Positions 23,788 to 33,438 are shown, counted from the first letter of the stretch. The stretch: DNA of 35,520 nt from an uncultured Holdemanella sp. (GCA_900754615.1 CAAEDN010000126.1:1-35520); one strand, 5' to 3'. Numbers and translations are program-made. Notes: generated by a model not told the origin, from the letters alone.

Positions 23788-25422
23788 TTACATTGACTCA
23801 ACGGCTTCAACACCAATACAATCTAATGCATTTGCTAAAACAATTTGTGTCGCCTTAACTAAGGCAAGACGTTGTGAACTTAATTCTAAATTCTCACGAT
23901 CTACAACTTTGCATACGTTATAGAAGCTGTGAAATTTACTAGCTAAATTTTGAATATAATGACACATCTTATGTACTTGACGAGATTGAGCTGTATCAAT
24001 AATAACTTTATTAAATTCCTGCAATGATTTCATCAACTCAATTTCTTTTTCATTTGTCAAATCTTCAAAAGATGTAGCTAATTCAATATCTTGTGCTTGT
24101 TTTTCAATTGAACACATACGCGCATGTGCATATTGTGCATAATATACTGGATTTTCATTTGATTTCTTAGTTGCTAATTCAATATCAAAATCTAAATGTG
24201 AATCCAATGCTCTTTGTACGAAGAAATAACGTGCTGCATCAACTCCAACCTTATCACATAACTCATTAATTGTAGTTGCATTTCCTAAACGTTTTGACAT
24301 TTTCATTTCTTCACCATTTGATACTAAGCGAACCATCTGAATAATGTCGACATGCAATTTATCTGCATCATTACCTAATGCTGTCATACTTGCTTTTAAA
24401 CGAGGAATATATCCGTGGTGGTCTGCTCCAAAGAAATCAACCAAAACATCAAATCCACGTTGACATTTATCATTATGATATGCAATATCTGGAACTAAAT
24501 ATGTTAATGATCCATCTTGTTTTCTTAAAACACGATCTTTATCGTCCCCGAATTTTGTTGTTTCAAACCATAAAGCTCCATCTTTTTCATATACATATCC
24601 TTTTTCGTCTAATTCTTTTACAGCTGCATCAACTTTTCCAGCATCACGAATACTTTGTTCACTTGACCAAACATCAAAATGTACACGATAACGATCTAAA
24701 TCTTTTCTAATTTTATCTAATTCAAATTTAATTCCTTCTTTTTTAAAGAATTTCAAATTTTCTTCTGTTGGCTCTAAATAAGTTTCAGGATATTCCTTCG
24801 CTAATTCATATCCTTTTTCTTCTACATCTTTTCCCATGTAGCCATCTTGACCAATTTCAGTAGGAATCCCTTGTGCCTGACGATAACGAGCATTTAAAGA
24901 TAATGCTAAATTAGTAATTTGATTACCAGCATCATTTACATAATATTCGCGTGTTACATCATATCCTGCTTTTTTCATAATACGCGCACAACTATCTCCC
25001 CAAGCTGCTCCACGAGCATGTCCTAAATGCAATGAACCTGTTGGATTGGCACTTACATATTCTAGGTCAACTTTGATTCCATTTGCTGGTTGTTGTCCAT
25101 AATTTTCCTTTTGAGCTAAAACATCAGAAATAACCTTTGAAAAACGATCTTTTGATAAAGTGAAGTTTAAAAAACCAGGACCTGCAATTTCAACTTTGGA
25201 AACCATTTCCAATGAAAATGCATCTAATAAACTTTGTGCAATCATTCTAGGATTCTGGTGCAACTGGCGTGTTAACTGCATCGCAACATTACTAGAGAAA
25301 TCTCCATGATCTTTGTTTTTTGGTGTTTCAACTACAATGTTTTGTACGTCTAAATCTAAATCAAAAGCTTTTTTAACAGCATTTTGAATGGCTTGCTTTA
25401 ATTCAACTTCAATTGACTGCAT
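23788..25422 (-). CDS. argS: Arginyl-tRNA synthetase
   Basis: A 544-residue class I synthetase. The N-terminal additional domain (1 to about 90) has the DHGDFSSNVAMQL motif, HLGHARGAAWGDS at 132-144 is the HIGH motif, and KMSKR at 374-378 is the KMSKS-like motif. The C-terminal DALR anticodon-binding domain includes YAHARMCSI. It charges tRNA-Arg with arginine using ATP. The GGAGG site and start lie inside the ywiB-like gene, giving a 14-base overlap. Length fits the family. Confidence 0.97.
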   Translation of the reverse strand: MQSIEVELKQAIQNAVKKAFDLDLDVQNIVVETPKNKDHGDFSSNVAMQLTRQLHQNPRMIAQSLLDAFSLEMVSKVEIAGPGFLNFTLSKDRFSKVISDVLAQKENYGQQPANGIKVDLEYVSANPTGSLHLGHARGAAWGDSCARIMKKAGYDVTREYYVNDAGNQITNLALSLNARYRQAQGIPTEIGQDGYMGKDVEEKGYELAKEYPETYLEPTEENLKFFKKEGIKFELDKIRKDLDRYRVHFDVWSSEQSIRDAGKVDAAVKELDEKGYVYEKDGALWFETTKFGDDKDRVLRKQDGSLTYLVPDIAYHNDKCQRGFDVLVDFFGADHHGYIPRLKASMTALGNDADKLHVDIIQMVRLVSNGEEMKMSKRLGNATTINELCDKVGVDAARYFFVQRALDSHLDFDIELATKKSNENPVYYAQYAHARMCSIEKQAQDIELATSFEDLTNEKEIELMKSLQEFNKVIIDTAQSRQVHKMCHYIQNLASKFHSFYNVCKVVDRENLELSSQRLALVKATQIVLANALDCIGVEAVESM

Positions 25423-25795
25423 ATATTTCCTCCTTATTTATATATAGTACAAAATGAAACTTTTGCTCTTCATTCCCTTGTATAAGACTGTATTTAACTT
25501 CTACATAATTTTCATTCACATCATAATGACTTGTATGACAATCCAATTCTATTTTTCCAAATTCTGTTTCAATATGTCCTTTGGTATGACTATTTAATCG
25601 AAGTGTTAGATTCACAATGACTTCCGATTTACTTTGGATAACAAGTCCATTTTTCCATATTTTCCATTCAAATTGATTTGTTTCATTATTAAAAGAAACA
25701 AGAAGTCCATCGTTGGCACAAAAGTCGATCGAAGCGGCTCCTTTATATAATGTTTGATTCGAAATTTTATCTAATAAATGTACTTGATTTGTCAT
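25409..25795 (-). CDS. ywiB: DUF1934 protein, YwiB-like
   Basis: A 128-residue protein of predicted beta-barrel (lipocalin-like) fold. It has alternating strands such as ASIDFCANDGLLVSFN, FEWKIWKNGLVIQSKSEVIVNLTLRLNSHTKG and YVEVKYSLIQGNEEQKFHFVLYI. The homologue YwiB lies next to argS in B. subtilis, and the same order is seen here; the function is unknown. No good ribosome binding site precedes the ATG at 25795, so the start is less certain. The gene's 3' end overlaps argS by 14 bases. Confidence 0.8.
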   Translation of the reverse strand: MTNQVHLLDKISNQTLYKGAASIDFCANDGLLVSFNNETNQFEWKIWKNGLVIQSKSEVIVNLTLRLNSHTKGHIETEFGKIELDCHTSHYDVNENYVEVKYSLIQGNEEQKFHFVLYINKEEIYAVN

Positions 25796-25932
25796 AGCTA
25801 GTGCATAATATCACACTCTGATTTTTTTGCAAGAAAATTTATTAAAAAACATAATAATTTAATTAAAATCTAATAAATTTACTAAAAACAAACATCTTTT
25901 TTAACAATTATGCTATATTTTCACAAGTGAAA

Positions 25933-25957
25933 ACGGTAACATGATCTATGTTACCGT
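25933..25957 (-). terminator. Terminator after the HD phosphohydrolase gene
   Basis: ACGGTAACAT (25933-25942) and ATGTTACCGT (25948-25957) form a 10-bp stem over a 5-base loop, followed on the minus strand by TTTTC. The adjoining TTTTCAC-AA-GTGAAAA (25918-25933) is a second perfect inverted repeat that shares its edge. Confidence 0.8.
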
Positions 25958-25962
25958 CTCTT

Positions 25963-27162
25963 TTAAATGATTTCTTTTGGAAAATAAATACGTTTATTTG
26001 TTTGATTTTTCATCTTTAACAATGCCATAACAATCTGGGAACTACTCGATAATGAAACTAGCTCTTTTTTATCATTCAACATCCATATGATTTGATTTTC
26101 ATCATTTTCAGTATATGGCAAATACGCCTTGGAATGAGAAATCACCTCATAGTAGTAATAATTCAAATCAAAGCCTTGCTGCTCCAATTTCTTTTTAATT
26201 TCAGTTATCTGTTGTTTTGTTGGGTCTTCGATCCATTCAAATAAATGACGATTTAAAATGCGATTCGCAAAATCTCTTAAAATCTCATCTCCACTGTCTA
26301 AGGCTTGCTGAAAACCATAAAACATTCGGTGTTCATCCATTAAAAAGAATTCATTATTTGATAAATCTCCATCCATCAATGGTTCAAAGACATCTATATT
26401 TCGAATTTTTGAATATCTTTTAAAAAACTGTTGAATCATAATTTCATATGATTTGGCATCTGGATGTAAGTAAACCTGCCAATACATATGATATCTAGCC
26501 ATGATATAGTCTTCTATACTATGCATCCCACTTAGTTTCACACATAACGAATCATTTTTTACACGTAATGTACGTAGAATTCTTTCTAAATCAAAATTTC
26601 CATAGCTTGTGCCTGTTTCATAGGCATCTCTTAAAAGATAATCCATTCGATCTGCATCCAATTGTGAACTAATCATTTGATACATCAATGGTTTTAAATG
26701 TTTATGAGTTAATATCAACACAATATTTTGTGGTAGCGATTCATCCTCTTTTATTAAAGCTTGATGAATTTGTGTTTCGGGATCTAAAATCAAATCACAA
26801 GTCATTTGTTCATGATGCTTCTTATGCAATGTTTCAAAAAAGTGAGAAAAAGGTCCATGTCCTAAATCATGTAAAAGAGCTGCACATAAAACCTGAATTT
26901 TTTCATATTCGCTTAACGTAGCTGAAATTGAATCTACTTCTTCACACATTCGTCTTGTGATTTCATATACACCTAGGCTATGTGAAAAACGAGAATGTTC
27001 TGCAGTATGATAAATCTGAAAATCTCCACCTAACTGGTGAATACGGTGCAATCGTTGAAATTCCTTTGCATTGATACAATCCCAGATTACTTGATATTTT
27101 ACATGAATATATCCATGAACAGGATCTCTTAATACTTTAGTTTCATTGGTTTTATTAAACAT
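25963..27162 (-). CDS. HD-domain phosphohydrolase (YwfO/SAMHD1-like)
   Basis: A 399-residue HD-superfamily enzyme. DPVHGYIHV is the N-terminal signature of this group. FSHSLGVYE (His about 61), ALLHDLGHGPFSHFFE (His98-Asp99) and SSQLDADRMDYLLRDAYETG supply the metal-binding His-His-Asp-Asp set. Related proteins are dNTP triphosphohydrolases, but the exact substrate here is not known. A GTG two codons upstream is in frame but abuts AAAGGAGG; the ATG at 27162 has seven-base spacing. The start lies inside the 3' end of the NUDIX gene (34-base overlap). A terminator follows the stop. Confidence 0.88.
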   Translation of the reverse strand: MFNKTNETKVLRDPVHGYIHVKYQVIWDCINAKEFQRLHRIHQLGGDFQIYHTAEHSRFSHSLGVYEITRRMCEEVDSISATLSEYEKIQVLCAALLHDLGHGPFSHFFETLHKKHHEQMTCDLILDPETQIHQALIKEDESLPQNIVLILTHKHLKPLMYQMISSQLDADRMDYLLRDAYETGTSYGNFDLERILRTLRVKNDSLCVKLSGMHSIEDYIMARYHMYWQVYLHPDAKSYEIMIQQFFKRYSKIRNIDVFEPLMDGDLSNNEFFLMDEHRMFYGFQQALDSGDEILRDFANRILNRHLFEWIEDPTKQQITEIKKKLEQQGFDLNYYYYEVISHSKAYLPYTENDENQIIWMLNDKKELVSLSSSSQIVMALLKMKNQTNKRIYFPKEII

Positions 27163-27548
27163 GGCCACACCTCCTTTAATGCTTCTACAAGCATTTTATC
27201 AGATTTAAAGAAATTGTAGTCATATATATGATTTGGAGTTGTCCAAATATATTCAAGATGAGCATTTAAAGCCAATGGTTTTTCACTGGCTGTGCATGTA
27301 AAACATGTCAAATGAATTTCATACCCATCTTGATAATCAACACTCGAAGCTAAATATTGGATATCAAAAATATCAATATCACATTCTTCCTTCCATTCCC
27401 GAATTAACGCCTCTTCCTTTGTTTCATTCGCTTCAACTTTTCCACCAGGAAATTCATAGAAACCTTTACTAGATCCATAGCTTCTTTGAGCAATCATCAC
27501 TTTTCCATCAATAATAAGAGCACCACACACAACATTAAGCTTGTTCAT
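27129..27548 (-). CDS. NUDIX hydrolase, MutT-like
   Basis: A 139-residue NUDIX protein. The box runs from GGKVEANETKEEALIREWKEECDI and follows the G-x5-E-x7-REUxEExGU pattern except that the last Gly is Asp. The N-terminal VVCGALIIDGKVMIAQRS is typical of (deoxy)nucleoside triphosphate pyrophosphohydrolases that remove oxidised or non-canonical nucleotides; the true substrate is not known. The frame extends upstream to 27593, through rqcP. The start at 27548 (MNKLNVV) fits the family best, though no strong ribosome binding site precedes it. It overlaps rqcP by 14 bases and the HD gene by 34 bases. Confidence 0.85.
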   Translation of the reverse strand: MNKLNVVCGALIIDGKVMIAQRSYGSSKGFYEFPGGKVEANETKEEALIREWKEECDIDIFDIQYLASSVDYQDGYEIHLTCFTCTASEKPLALNAHLEYIWTTPNHIYDYNFFKSDKMLVEALKEVWPCLIKPMKLKY

Positions 27549-27804
27549 CTTCAATTCTTTCTTCATGAATAATTTCAAATAAAAGTTGCGCATTTTGTTT
27601 TGAAACTTGTTTTTGAATATCTAGTACACGAATTTCTAGCAATCTAGCACCAAAACGAATACGAATCGTATCTCCTATTTTTAACTCTGTACTTGGCTTA
27701 GCAACTCTGTCATTGACCCATATACGCCCTTGTAATGCCAATTCTTTTGCGGCTTCTCTTCTTTTTAAAATTCTTGCTGTTTTTAAATACTTATCCAATC
27801 GCAT
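27535..27804 (-). CDS. rqcP: S4-domain RNA-binding protein RqcP (YabO-like)
   Basis: An 89-residue protein made mostly of an S4 RNA-binding domain (MRLDKYLKTARILKRREAAKELALQGRIWVNDRVAKPSTELKIGDTIRI). RqcP acts with RqcH on stalled 50S subunits in alanine-tail ribosome quality control in Firmicutes. Its position directly after mfd resembles the mfd-yabO neighbourhood of B. subtilis. The ATG shares a base with the mfd stop (TAATG) and has GAGGGGG upstream. The last 20 residues are acidic and less conserved. Confidence 0.9.
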   Translation of the reverse strand: MRLDKYLKTARILKRREAAKELALQGRIWVNDRVAKPSTELKIGDTIRIRFGARLLEIRVLDIQKQVSKQNAQLLFEIIHEERIEDEQA

Positions 27805-30800
27805 TAAAAATCCCCCTCTAATTTTTCAATGACCTGCATCATCAATTCAATATGTTTTTTCAATCGTTTAGAAATCATGATTTTAATCTTACCATTTTCT
27901 AATTTCAAATTAATTTTTCGACTAATATCATTGATAGCCCCAAACAACTTTACTCCATCACAATTTTTAGACCATTGCGCACTCATTGTGATTGTTACTA
28001 CATCTTCTGTCTCTTTTAAAGACTCAACACCTTCACGGTTCACAAAGAAATCTAGTTTTTTCTGTTCAAATAATTGTTTTACTTCGTTTGGAATATGTCC
28101 AAATAAATCTTCTATTCGTTTTTCATATTCAATAAGCTCTGAAAGATTCTCTGTTTTTTTTATATGTTGATAGATTTCTAATTTATCTCCATCATTATCT
28201 GTAAACTTTTTAGGAATATATCCTGACAATTGTACTTGTGCTACTTTATCGTCCTTATTTTCTTTAATTGGTTTTCCTTGTTTTTCTTTAATGGCATTTG
28301 CCAACATTTCAAGATATAAATCTAAACCAACCTCATCAATAAAACCTGCCTGTTGAGGCCCTAACATATCACCAGCACCACGTATTGTTAAATCTCGCAT
28401 AGCTACTTTATATCCGCTGCCCAGAGATGTAAACTCTTTGATTGCTTTTAGTCGTTTATGTGCTTGCTCCGTTAATTCTTTTTGAGGCTGTACTAATAAA
28501 TAGCAATATGCGATTTTTTCTCGACGTCCAACACGTCCTCGAATCTGATACAATTGAGATAATCCAAAATGATCTGCATCATCGATAATCATTGTATTTG
28601 CATTGGCAATATCTAGCCCTGTTTCAATAATAGTGGTACATACTAGAATCTGATATTTTTCTTGTTCAAAATCAATCATTGTTTGTTCAATATCATTTTT
28701 ATCCATACGACCATGTGCCACGGCAACACGTACATCAGGGAACATACTTTGTATATTTTTTTCGACAGAATAAATATTCGATACGTGATTATACAAATAG
28801 AAGACTTGTCCTCCACGAGATAATTCCCTTTGTATAATTTCTTTCACTACACTTTTATGATTTTCCATTACATATGTCTGAATGGGATGACGATGCAATG
28901 GAGGTGTATTTAATTGTGAAATCGTACGTACACCTATTAAAGACATCTGCAAAGTTCTAGGAATTGGAGTTGCACTTAAAGATAGAACATCAATAGCATT
29001 TTTCATCTCTTTAATTTTCTCTTTATGTTCTACACCAAATCGTTGTTCCTCATCAATGATCAATAAACCTAAATTTTTATATTTGAAAGATTTATTTAAT
29101 AATTTATGTGTACCAATTATGATATCAATTTTTCCTTCTTCTAATTCCTTTTTTATCTGACTGATTTCTTTTGCCGGTACAAAACGATTCACAACTCGAA
29201 TATTTGCACCAACATTCTCAAATCGCTTCATAAACGTTTGATAGTGCTGCATCGATAAAATTGTTGTTGGGCATAAAAGGGCAACTTGTTTATTGTTTGA
29301 AATAACTTTAAATGCCACGCGCATAGCTACTTCTGTTTTTCCAAATCCTACATCTCCACAAAGTAAATGATCCATCGGTTTTGGCTTTTCCATTTCCCGC
29401 TTAATTTCTTCTGTAGCCCGTATTTGATCTGGAGTTGGATCATATTCAAAGGCATCTTCAAATTCTCTTTGTAATTCATCATCTTTACTGAACGCAAAAC
29501 CAATATCTTCATTTCGTTTCGCATATAATTCAACAAGACGACCTGCAATTTCTTCAACTTTTTTAGATACTTTTTCTTTTGTCTTTTTCCATTTGTTTGA
29601 ACCTAACTGTGATAGCTTGATTCCTACACCTTCTTTGGATACATATTTTCTTACGAGTTGAAACTGCGATAAAGGTACAAAAAGTTCGTCTCCTCCATTA
29701 TATAAAACATGTAGATAATCTAATGTTTTTCCTTTTACCTTTCTCGTTGTAATCCCTACATATTGGCCAATCCCATATTGTTCGTGTACAACATAATCAT
29801 TTGGCTCGAGTTCTAGTATATTTTGGATAATTTGACCTTGTTTAAACGTTTTTTGGTAACGTTTGATAGAACTCGATTTATGAAATAATTCCTGCTGTGC
29901 ATATACAGAAATATCTTTATAAATAAAGCCTTCGTAAAAATCGTCCTCAATAAATGTGATATTCCTATGAATTGAATAAGCTTTTAAGGCTTCTTGAACT
30001 TTCTTTGTATGTTCTTCATCCAATGATATATATATATTATCGCCTTGTAAATTTTCTAATATTTGAACAAGAGATAAATCGGATTTCTCAATCGTCTCTA
30101 TCTTTGAAAAAATAGGATTCTTAAAATCTAGAAAATCATGAAACATTTGAATTTCATAATTCTTTTCAAATGTAGATATATCATGAAACATATTATACTT
30201 TGGCAAATATTGATGAGATTGTACCATTTCCTGTATAAAAGCAATCGTTTCTTCATTCAATTGTTTATATCCATTTTTCACTTCTTCCTGGCTTGAAAAA
30301 ATAATTTTTCCATTTACATAGTCTGTTAATTTATTAGCCTTCAAATAACTATAGTAAATATATAAATGTGAATCAATATCATAGTTCTCTAAAGCCATTT
30401 TATCTTTTTCAATATAATCCAATAAAAAGTCATAGTCATCTGGAATCAATTTGGATTTTTGAATTTCGAGTTCTTTATCAATTTCTTTTTGTAGATAATC
30501 AATCTGATCATCTGTAAATAATAAGTCTGTAGCTGGATTAATACGTACAGAATCGATTGTTTTAATTGTACGTTGCGTTTCTTCATGAAACAATCGAATC
30601 GATTCAATCACTGTATCAAAGAATTCGATACGAATAGGATGCTCATATTCTAAACAATAAACATCTACAATTCCTCCTCGACTTGCATATGTACATGGGC
30701 GATCGACATAATTGACTTTTGTATAACCAGCTCGATTCAATTTTTGTTTCAGTTCTGACATTGAAATTTCTTGATCAACTTCAAATTTCAAACATAGATT

Positions 30801-31190
30801 TTTAAATAATTCCTTATCTGGTAAATAACGCAAAAAGGCCGCCGTATTACATACAATAATACGTGGCTTGTCTTCTTTCACAAGTTGTGTCAGCACATAT
30901 ATTTGTTCTTGTTTATCCTCAGGACTTGATGCGATAGCCTGAACTCGTAAAGATTCTTCCATAACAAATAATAAAGCATCATCAACAAGAGGCTGAAGTC
31001 TTTGATAAAGCTGCTGCGCTTCATATCGATTCTTTTTAACTATAATTCTTGTTTTTTTATCCTTTTGAAAAGCACTTGCAAAACACAATGCCTCTTCATT
31101 TGGAAATAAATTTCCTATATTGGAACCAAAATGAATCATTTGTTGGGTCACAGGATTCATTTCTAGTTCTTTTAAAATTTTATTTTTCAA
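27804..31190 (-). CDS. mfd: Transcription-repair coupling factor
   Basis: A protein of about 1128 residues, a little shorter than B. subtilis Mfd. UvrB-homology domains occupy the N-terminus, a CarD-like RNA polymerase-binding domain lies at about 462-530 (EPNDYVVHEQYGIGQYVGI), and RecG-like helicase domains have Walker A CGDVGFGKTEVAMR (about 611-624), DEEQRFG and GRVGRREKIAYCYLL. The C-terminal TRCF domain follows. It displaces stalled RNA polymerase and recruits UvrA. No ATG lies near the start. AAGGTGG fits a TTG at 31190 best; a GTG at 31199 overlaps the binding site. pth ends a few bases upstream. Confidence 0.95.
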   Translation of the reverse strand: MKNKILKELEMNPVTQQMIHFGSNIGNLFPNEEALCFASAFQKDKKTRIIVKKNRYEAQQLYQRLQPLVDDALLFVMEESLRVQAIASSPEDKQEQIYVLTQLVKEDKPRIIVCNTAAFLRYLPDKELFKNLCLKFEVDQEISMSELKQKLNRAGYTKVNYVDRPCTYASRGGIVDVYCLEYEHPIRIEFFDTVIESIRLFHEETQRTIKTIDSVRINPATDLLFTDDQIDYLQKEIDKELEIQKSKLIPDDYDFLLDYIEKDKMALENYDIDSHLYIYYSYLKANKLTDYVNGKIIFSSQEEVKNGYKQLNEETIAFIQEMVQSHQYLPKYNMFHDISTFEKNYEIQMFHDFLDFKNPIFSKIETIEKSDLSLVQILENLQGDNIYISLDEEHTKKVQEALKAYSIHRNITFIEDDFYEGFIYKDISVYAQQELFHKSSSIKRYQKTFKQGQIIQNILELEPNDYVVHEQYGIGQYVGITTRKVKGKTLDYLHVLYNGGDELFVPLSQFQLVRKYVSKEGVGIKLSQLGSNKWKKTKEKVSKKVEEIAGRLVELYAKRNEDIGFAFSKDDELQREFEDAFEYDPTPDQIRATEEIKREMEKPKPMDHLLCGDVGFGKTEVAMRVAFKVISNNKQVALLCPTTILSMQHYQTFMKRFENVGANIRVVNRFVPAKEISQIKKELEEGKIDIIIGTHKLLNKSFKYKNLGLLIIDEEQRFGVEHKEKIKEMKNAIDVLSLSATPIPRTLQMSLIGVRTISQLNTPPLHRHPIQTYVMENHKSVVKEIIQRELSRGGQVFYLYNHVSNIYSVEKNIQSMFPDVRVAVAHGRMDKNDIEQTMIDFEQEKYQILVCTTIIETGLDIANANTMIIDDADHFGLSQLYQIRGRVGRREKIAYCYLLVQPQKELTEQAHKRLKAIKEFTSLGSGYKVAMRDLTIRGAGDMLGPQQAGFIDEVGLDLYLEMLANAIKEKQGKPIKENKDDKVAQVQLSGYIPKKFTDNDGDKLEIYQHIKKTENLSELIEYEKRIEDLFGHIPNEVKQLFEQKKLDFFVNREGVESLKETEDVVTITMSAQWSKNCDGVKLFGAINDISRKINLKLENGKIKIMISKRLKKHIELMMQVIEKLEGDF

Positions 31191-31202
31191 GAATACCACC
31201 TT

Positions 31203-31763
31203 CTACTTTTTATTATACCTATTCATTGTGTCACTAAAAGAATGTTTTATTGAAAATTTAGCTGCCTTTGCGGCCTGTTCTAATGCTTGATCTAATTCTT
31301 CTTGCTGGTCTTGAGAAAATTTTCCCAGTACCCAATCTACAACCGGAATCATCTTATCTTTTCCTATACCTATACGAATGCGATTGAAATCTTGTGTACC
31401 AATATGTGAAATAATACTTTTAATTCCATTATGACCTCCAGCACTTCCTTTTTGGCGCAAACGAAGTTTTCCTACTGGCATATCCATATCATCATATAAT
31501 ACAAGGATGTCTTCAGTGGATACTTTAAAAAAGTCCATGCATTGTCTTAAGGCAATACCACTATTATTCATATAAGTAGTTGGTTTTAATAGGATAACGT
31601 CTTCTCCGTCAATTTTCTTTTTTGAAAAATAAGCAGAAAACTTTTCTTGATTAAAATCCATTTCCAGCATTTTAGCCAATTTGTCAATCGCCATAAATCC
31701 TGCATTATGACGCGTATTTTCATATTCTCTACCAATATTTCCTAATCCAATAATAATTTTCAT
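31203..31763 (-). CDS. pth: Peptidyl-tRNA hydrolase
   Basis: A 186-residue enzyme that releases peptides from drop-off peptidyl-tRNAs. GLGNIGREYENTRHNAGFMAIDKLA carries Asn9 and catalytic His19. Family motifs LLKPTTYMNNSGIAL, DDMDMPVGKLRLRQKGSAGGHNGIKSI and FNRIRIGIGK are complete. AAGGAGG precedes the ATG. It lies between the jag terminator and mfd; since no promoter fits in the short gap upstream, expression may depend on read-through. The pth-mfd order is the same as in B. subtilis. Confidence 0.97.
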   Translation of the reverse strand: MKIIIGLGNIGREYENTRHNAGFMAIDKLAKMLEMDFNQEKFSAYFSKKKIDGEDVILLKPTTYMNNSGIALRQCMDFFKVSTEDILVLYDDMDMPVGKLRLRQKGSAGGHNGIKSIISHIGTQDFNRIRIGIGKDKMIPVVDWVLGKFSQDQQEELDQALEQAAKAAKFSIKHSFSDTMNRYNKK

Positions 31764-31776
31764 AAGTCCTCCTTAC

Positions 31777-31803
31777 AAAAAATAACGGGATAATCCCGTT
31801 ATT
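31777..31803 (-). terminator. Hairpin after jag, before pth
   Basis: AATAACGGG (31781-31789) and CCCGTTATT (31795-31803) form a 9-bp stem with a 5-base loop, followed by T residues on the minus strand. It overlaps the jag stop and ends 14 bases before the pth start, so it may be a partial terminator within a longer unit. Confidence 0.7.
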
Positions 31804-32425
31804 CTTCATCTTTTCCTGGTGTATATAAAATGTGTAAACGACGCCCTTCGCCTTCGCCTTCACTTTTTGTTGAAATATCATTCATTTCTGCTAAAGCATT
31901 GTGAATTGCCTTTCTTTCATCAGCTGGCATTGGATCTAATACAGCATCTACTTTTGTACGACGTACATCTTTAGCAACGCGTACTGCCATTTTACAAATT
32001 TTTTCGTATCTTTCTTCCTTATAACCATTCACATCAATCAATAAGCCGATACGTTTTTTGAATGCAGCACTAACTGCTGCTTTAACCAAACGATTGAATG
32101 CTTGTAAAGACTTCCCTGCTTTACCAATCATAATCGCATTATTTTTTGTATTTACAGTAATACGGTAGAATCCATGGTCATTTTCAATGTCCACAGTTCC
32201 TTCTAAATCTGCATTATCAAAATAAGTTTGAATATATGACTTAATGAAATTTTCAATGTCCTTTTGGCAATAAGCTTCAATTTCAATGGTTTTACCAATT
32301 CCTAAAAATCCACTTTTTTCTTCTGTAATTTCATAATGAAGTTCTTCTTTAGAACAATCTTTCGCTTTACATGCAGTAGATAAAGCTTCATCTAATGTCT
32401 TTCCAGTATATTTATCGAATTCCAT
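31799..32425 (-). CDS. jag: RNA-binding protein KhpB/Jag
   Basis: A 208-residue protein of three domains. Jag-N covers about 1-50 (YTGKTLDEALSTACKAKDCSKEEL, GFLGIG), KH about 75-150 with GKAGKS at 101-106, and R3H about 150-208 with the R-x3-H signature ADERKAIHNAL (Arg171, His175). It binds RNA together with KhpA and affects cell division and elongation in Gram-positive bacteria. It follows yidC by nine bases, the conserved rnpA-yidC-jag order. mnmE and mnmG, which often follow, are replaced by pth-mfd. Confidence 0.95.
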   Translation of the reverse strand: MEFDKYTGKTLDEALSTACKAKDCSKEELHYEITEEKSGFLGIGKTIEIEAYCQKDIENFIKSYIQTYFDNADLEGTVDIENDHGFYRITVNTKNNAIMIGKAGKSLQAFNRLVKAAVSAAFKKRIGLLIDVNGYKEERYEKICKMAVRVAKDVRRTKVDAVLDPMPADERKAIHNALAEMNDISTKSEGEGEGRRLHILYTPGKDEE

Positions 32426-32434
32426 ATTAGCTAC

Positions 32435-33427
32435 CTACTTTTTATTCATAATTTGGTGTAGGATTAAAGATTGAGCTACACGGATTACACTTGATACTAA
32501 CCAATAGAATGACATCGCCATTGGCCATGAAATATACATGATACAAATCATAGCTGTCATGAAATACATATACATATTCATGCTGTTAGCCATAGGATTT
32601 GCGTCATTTTGTGCATACTTTTTAACTTTAACGTTATCTTTCTTATCTTGCCATTTCTTTAACCATTGAGGTAATTTCATTGAAACAATATAGAAAATAA
32701 CCATTAATACATAAATAATGATGCAAGGAATATTTAAAGCCTTAATTCCTTCAATTGGAGTTCCAAACAAAGAAATACCAATGAAGCTACCACTTACAAC
32801 ACTTACAGCACGCATCGTTGCATAATACATACCCATCATAATTGGTAACTGAATAAATGTTACTAACATTGATCCAAATGGATGAATATCATATTTTTGA
32901 TAAATATTCTGCATTTCCTGAGCCATCTGCATTTTAGAACGCTCATCTGTTTTGTCTTTATATTTATCTTGGATTCTTTGAATTTCAGGTTGAATTTCCT
33001 GCATTCTTTGTGTAGACATTTGTGATTTACGTGTAAATACAAATACAAGCATCTGAATCAACAAAGTCGTTACAATAATACCAACACCAGCATCCGTTTT
33101 TGCGGAAATTAAGTTAATAATTTGAGCAATTGGCCATACAATCAAACCTTCAAACCATCCATGTGATATAGAATTTTTGAAAGTTGTTGGCTGAATTGTA
33201 TACTTGCCATCTTTAATATTCTTTTTAATTTCTTTCTTTACTGCTTTGTCAGTAATATCACTGACATTGATTTGATTTGCATCAATTGTTGTTTCTTCAC
33301 TTGCAATAATTTGGTCTGCTCTTGTTTTTCCATCTTTACCTCTTGGATTTGCACAAGCCGTACATGTTAATAATACCAACATACATAAAAAGACCAATTT
33401 TGCTTTTTTCTGCAAAAATTGTTTCAT
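32435..33427 (-). CDS. yidC: Membrane protein insertase YidC/OxaA, lipoprotein form
   Basis: A 330-residue insertase. The N-terminus has a basic start, a hydrophobic core and TCTAC with Cys25 as the likely lipidation site after signal peptidase II cleavage, as in Gram-positive SpoIIIJ/YqjG. Then come an extracellular segment and five membrane helices with GIGIIVTTLLIQMLVFVFTR, an intracellular RMQEIQPEIQRIQDKYK helix and HPFGSMLVTFIQLPIMMGMYYA. It inserts small membrane proteins alone or with Sec. AGAGGA precedes the ATG. It lies between rnpA and jag as in other Firmicutes. Confidence 0.95.
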   Translation of the reverse strand: MKQFLQKKAKLVFLCMLVLLTCTACANPRGKDGKTRADQIIASEETTIDANQINVSDITDKAVKKEIKKNIKDGKYTIQPTTFKNSISHGWFEGLIVWPIAQIINLISAKTDAGVGIIVTTLLIQMLVFVFTRKSQMSTQRMQEIQPEIQRIQDKYKDKTDERSKMQMAQEMQNIYQKYDIHPFGSMLVTFIQLPIMMGMYYATMRAVSVVSGSFIGISLFGTPIEGIKALNIPCIIIYVLMVIFYIVSMKLPQWLKKWQDKKDNVKVKKYAQNDANPMANSMNMYMYFMTAMICIMYISWPMAMSFYWLVSSVIRVAQSLILHQIMNKK

Positions 33428-33438
33428 TTTTTATTCCT

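Noticed and set aside
27829..28170. Plus-strand 113-codon frame inside mfd
   Set aside because: It is antisense to the conserved C-terminal mfd region, lacks a ribosome binding site and shows no domain.
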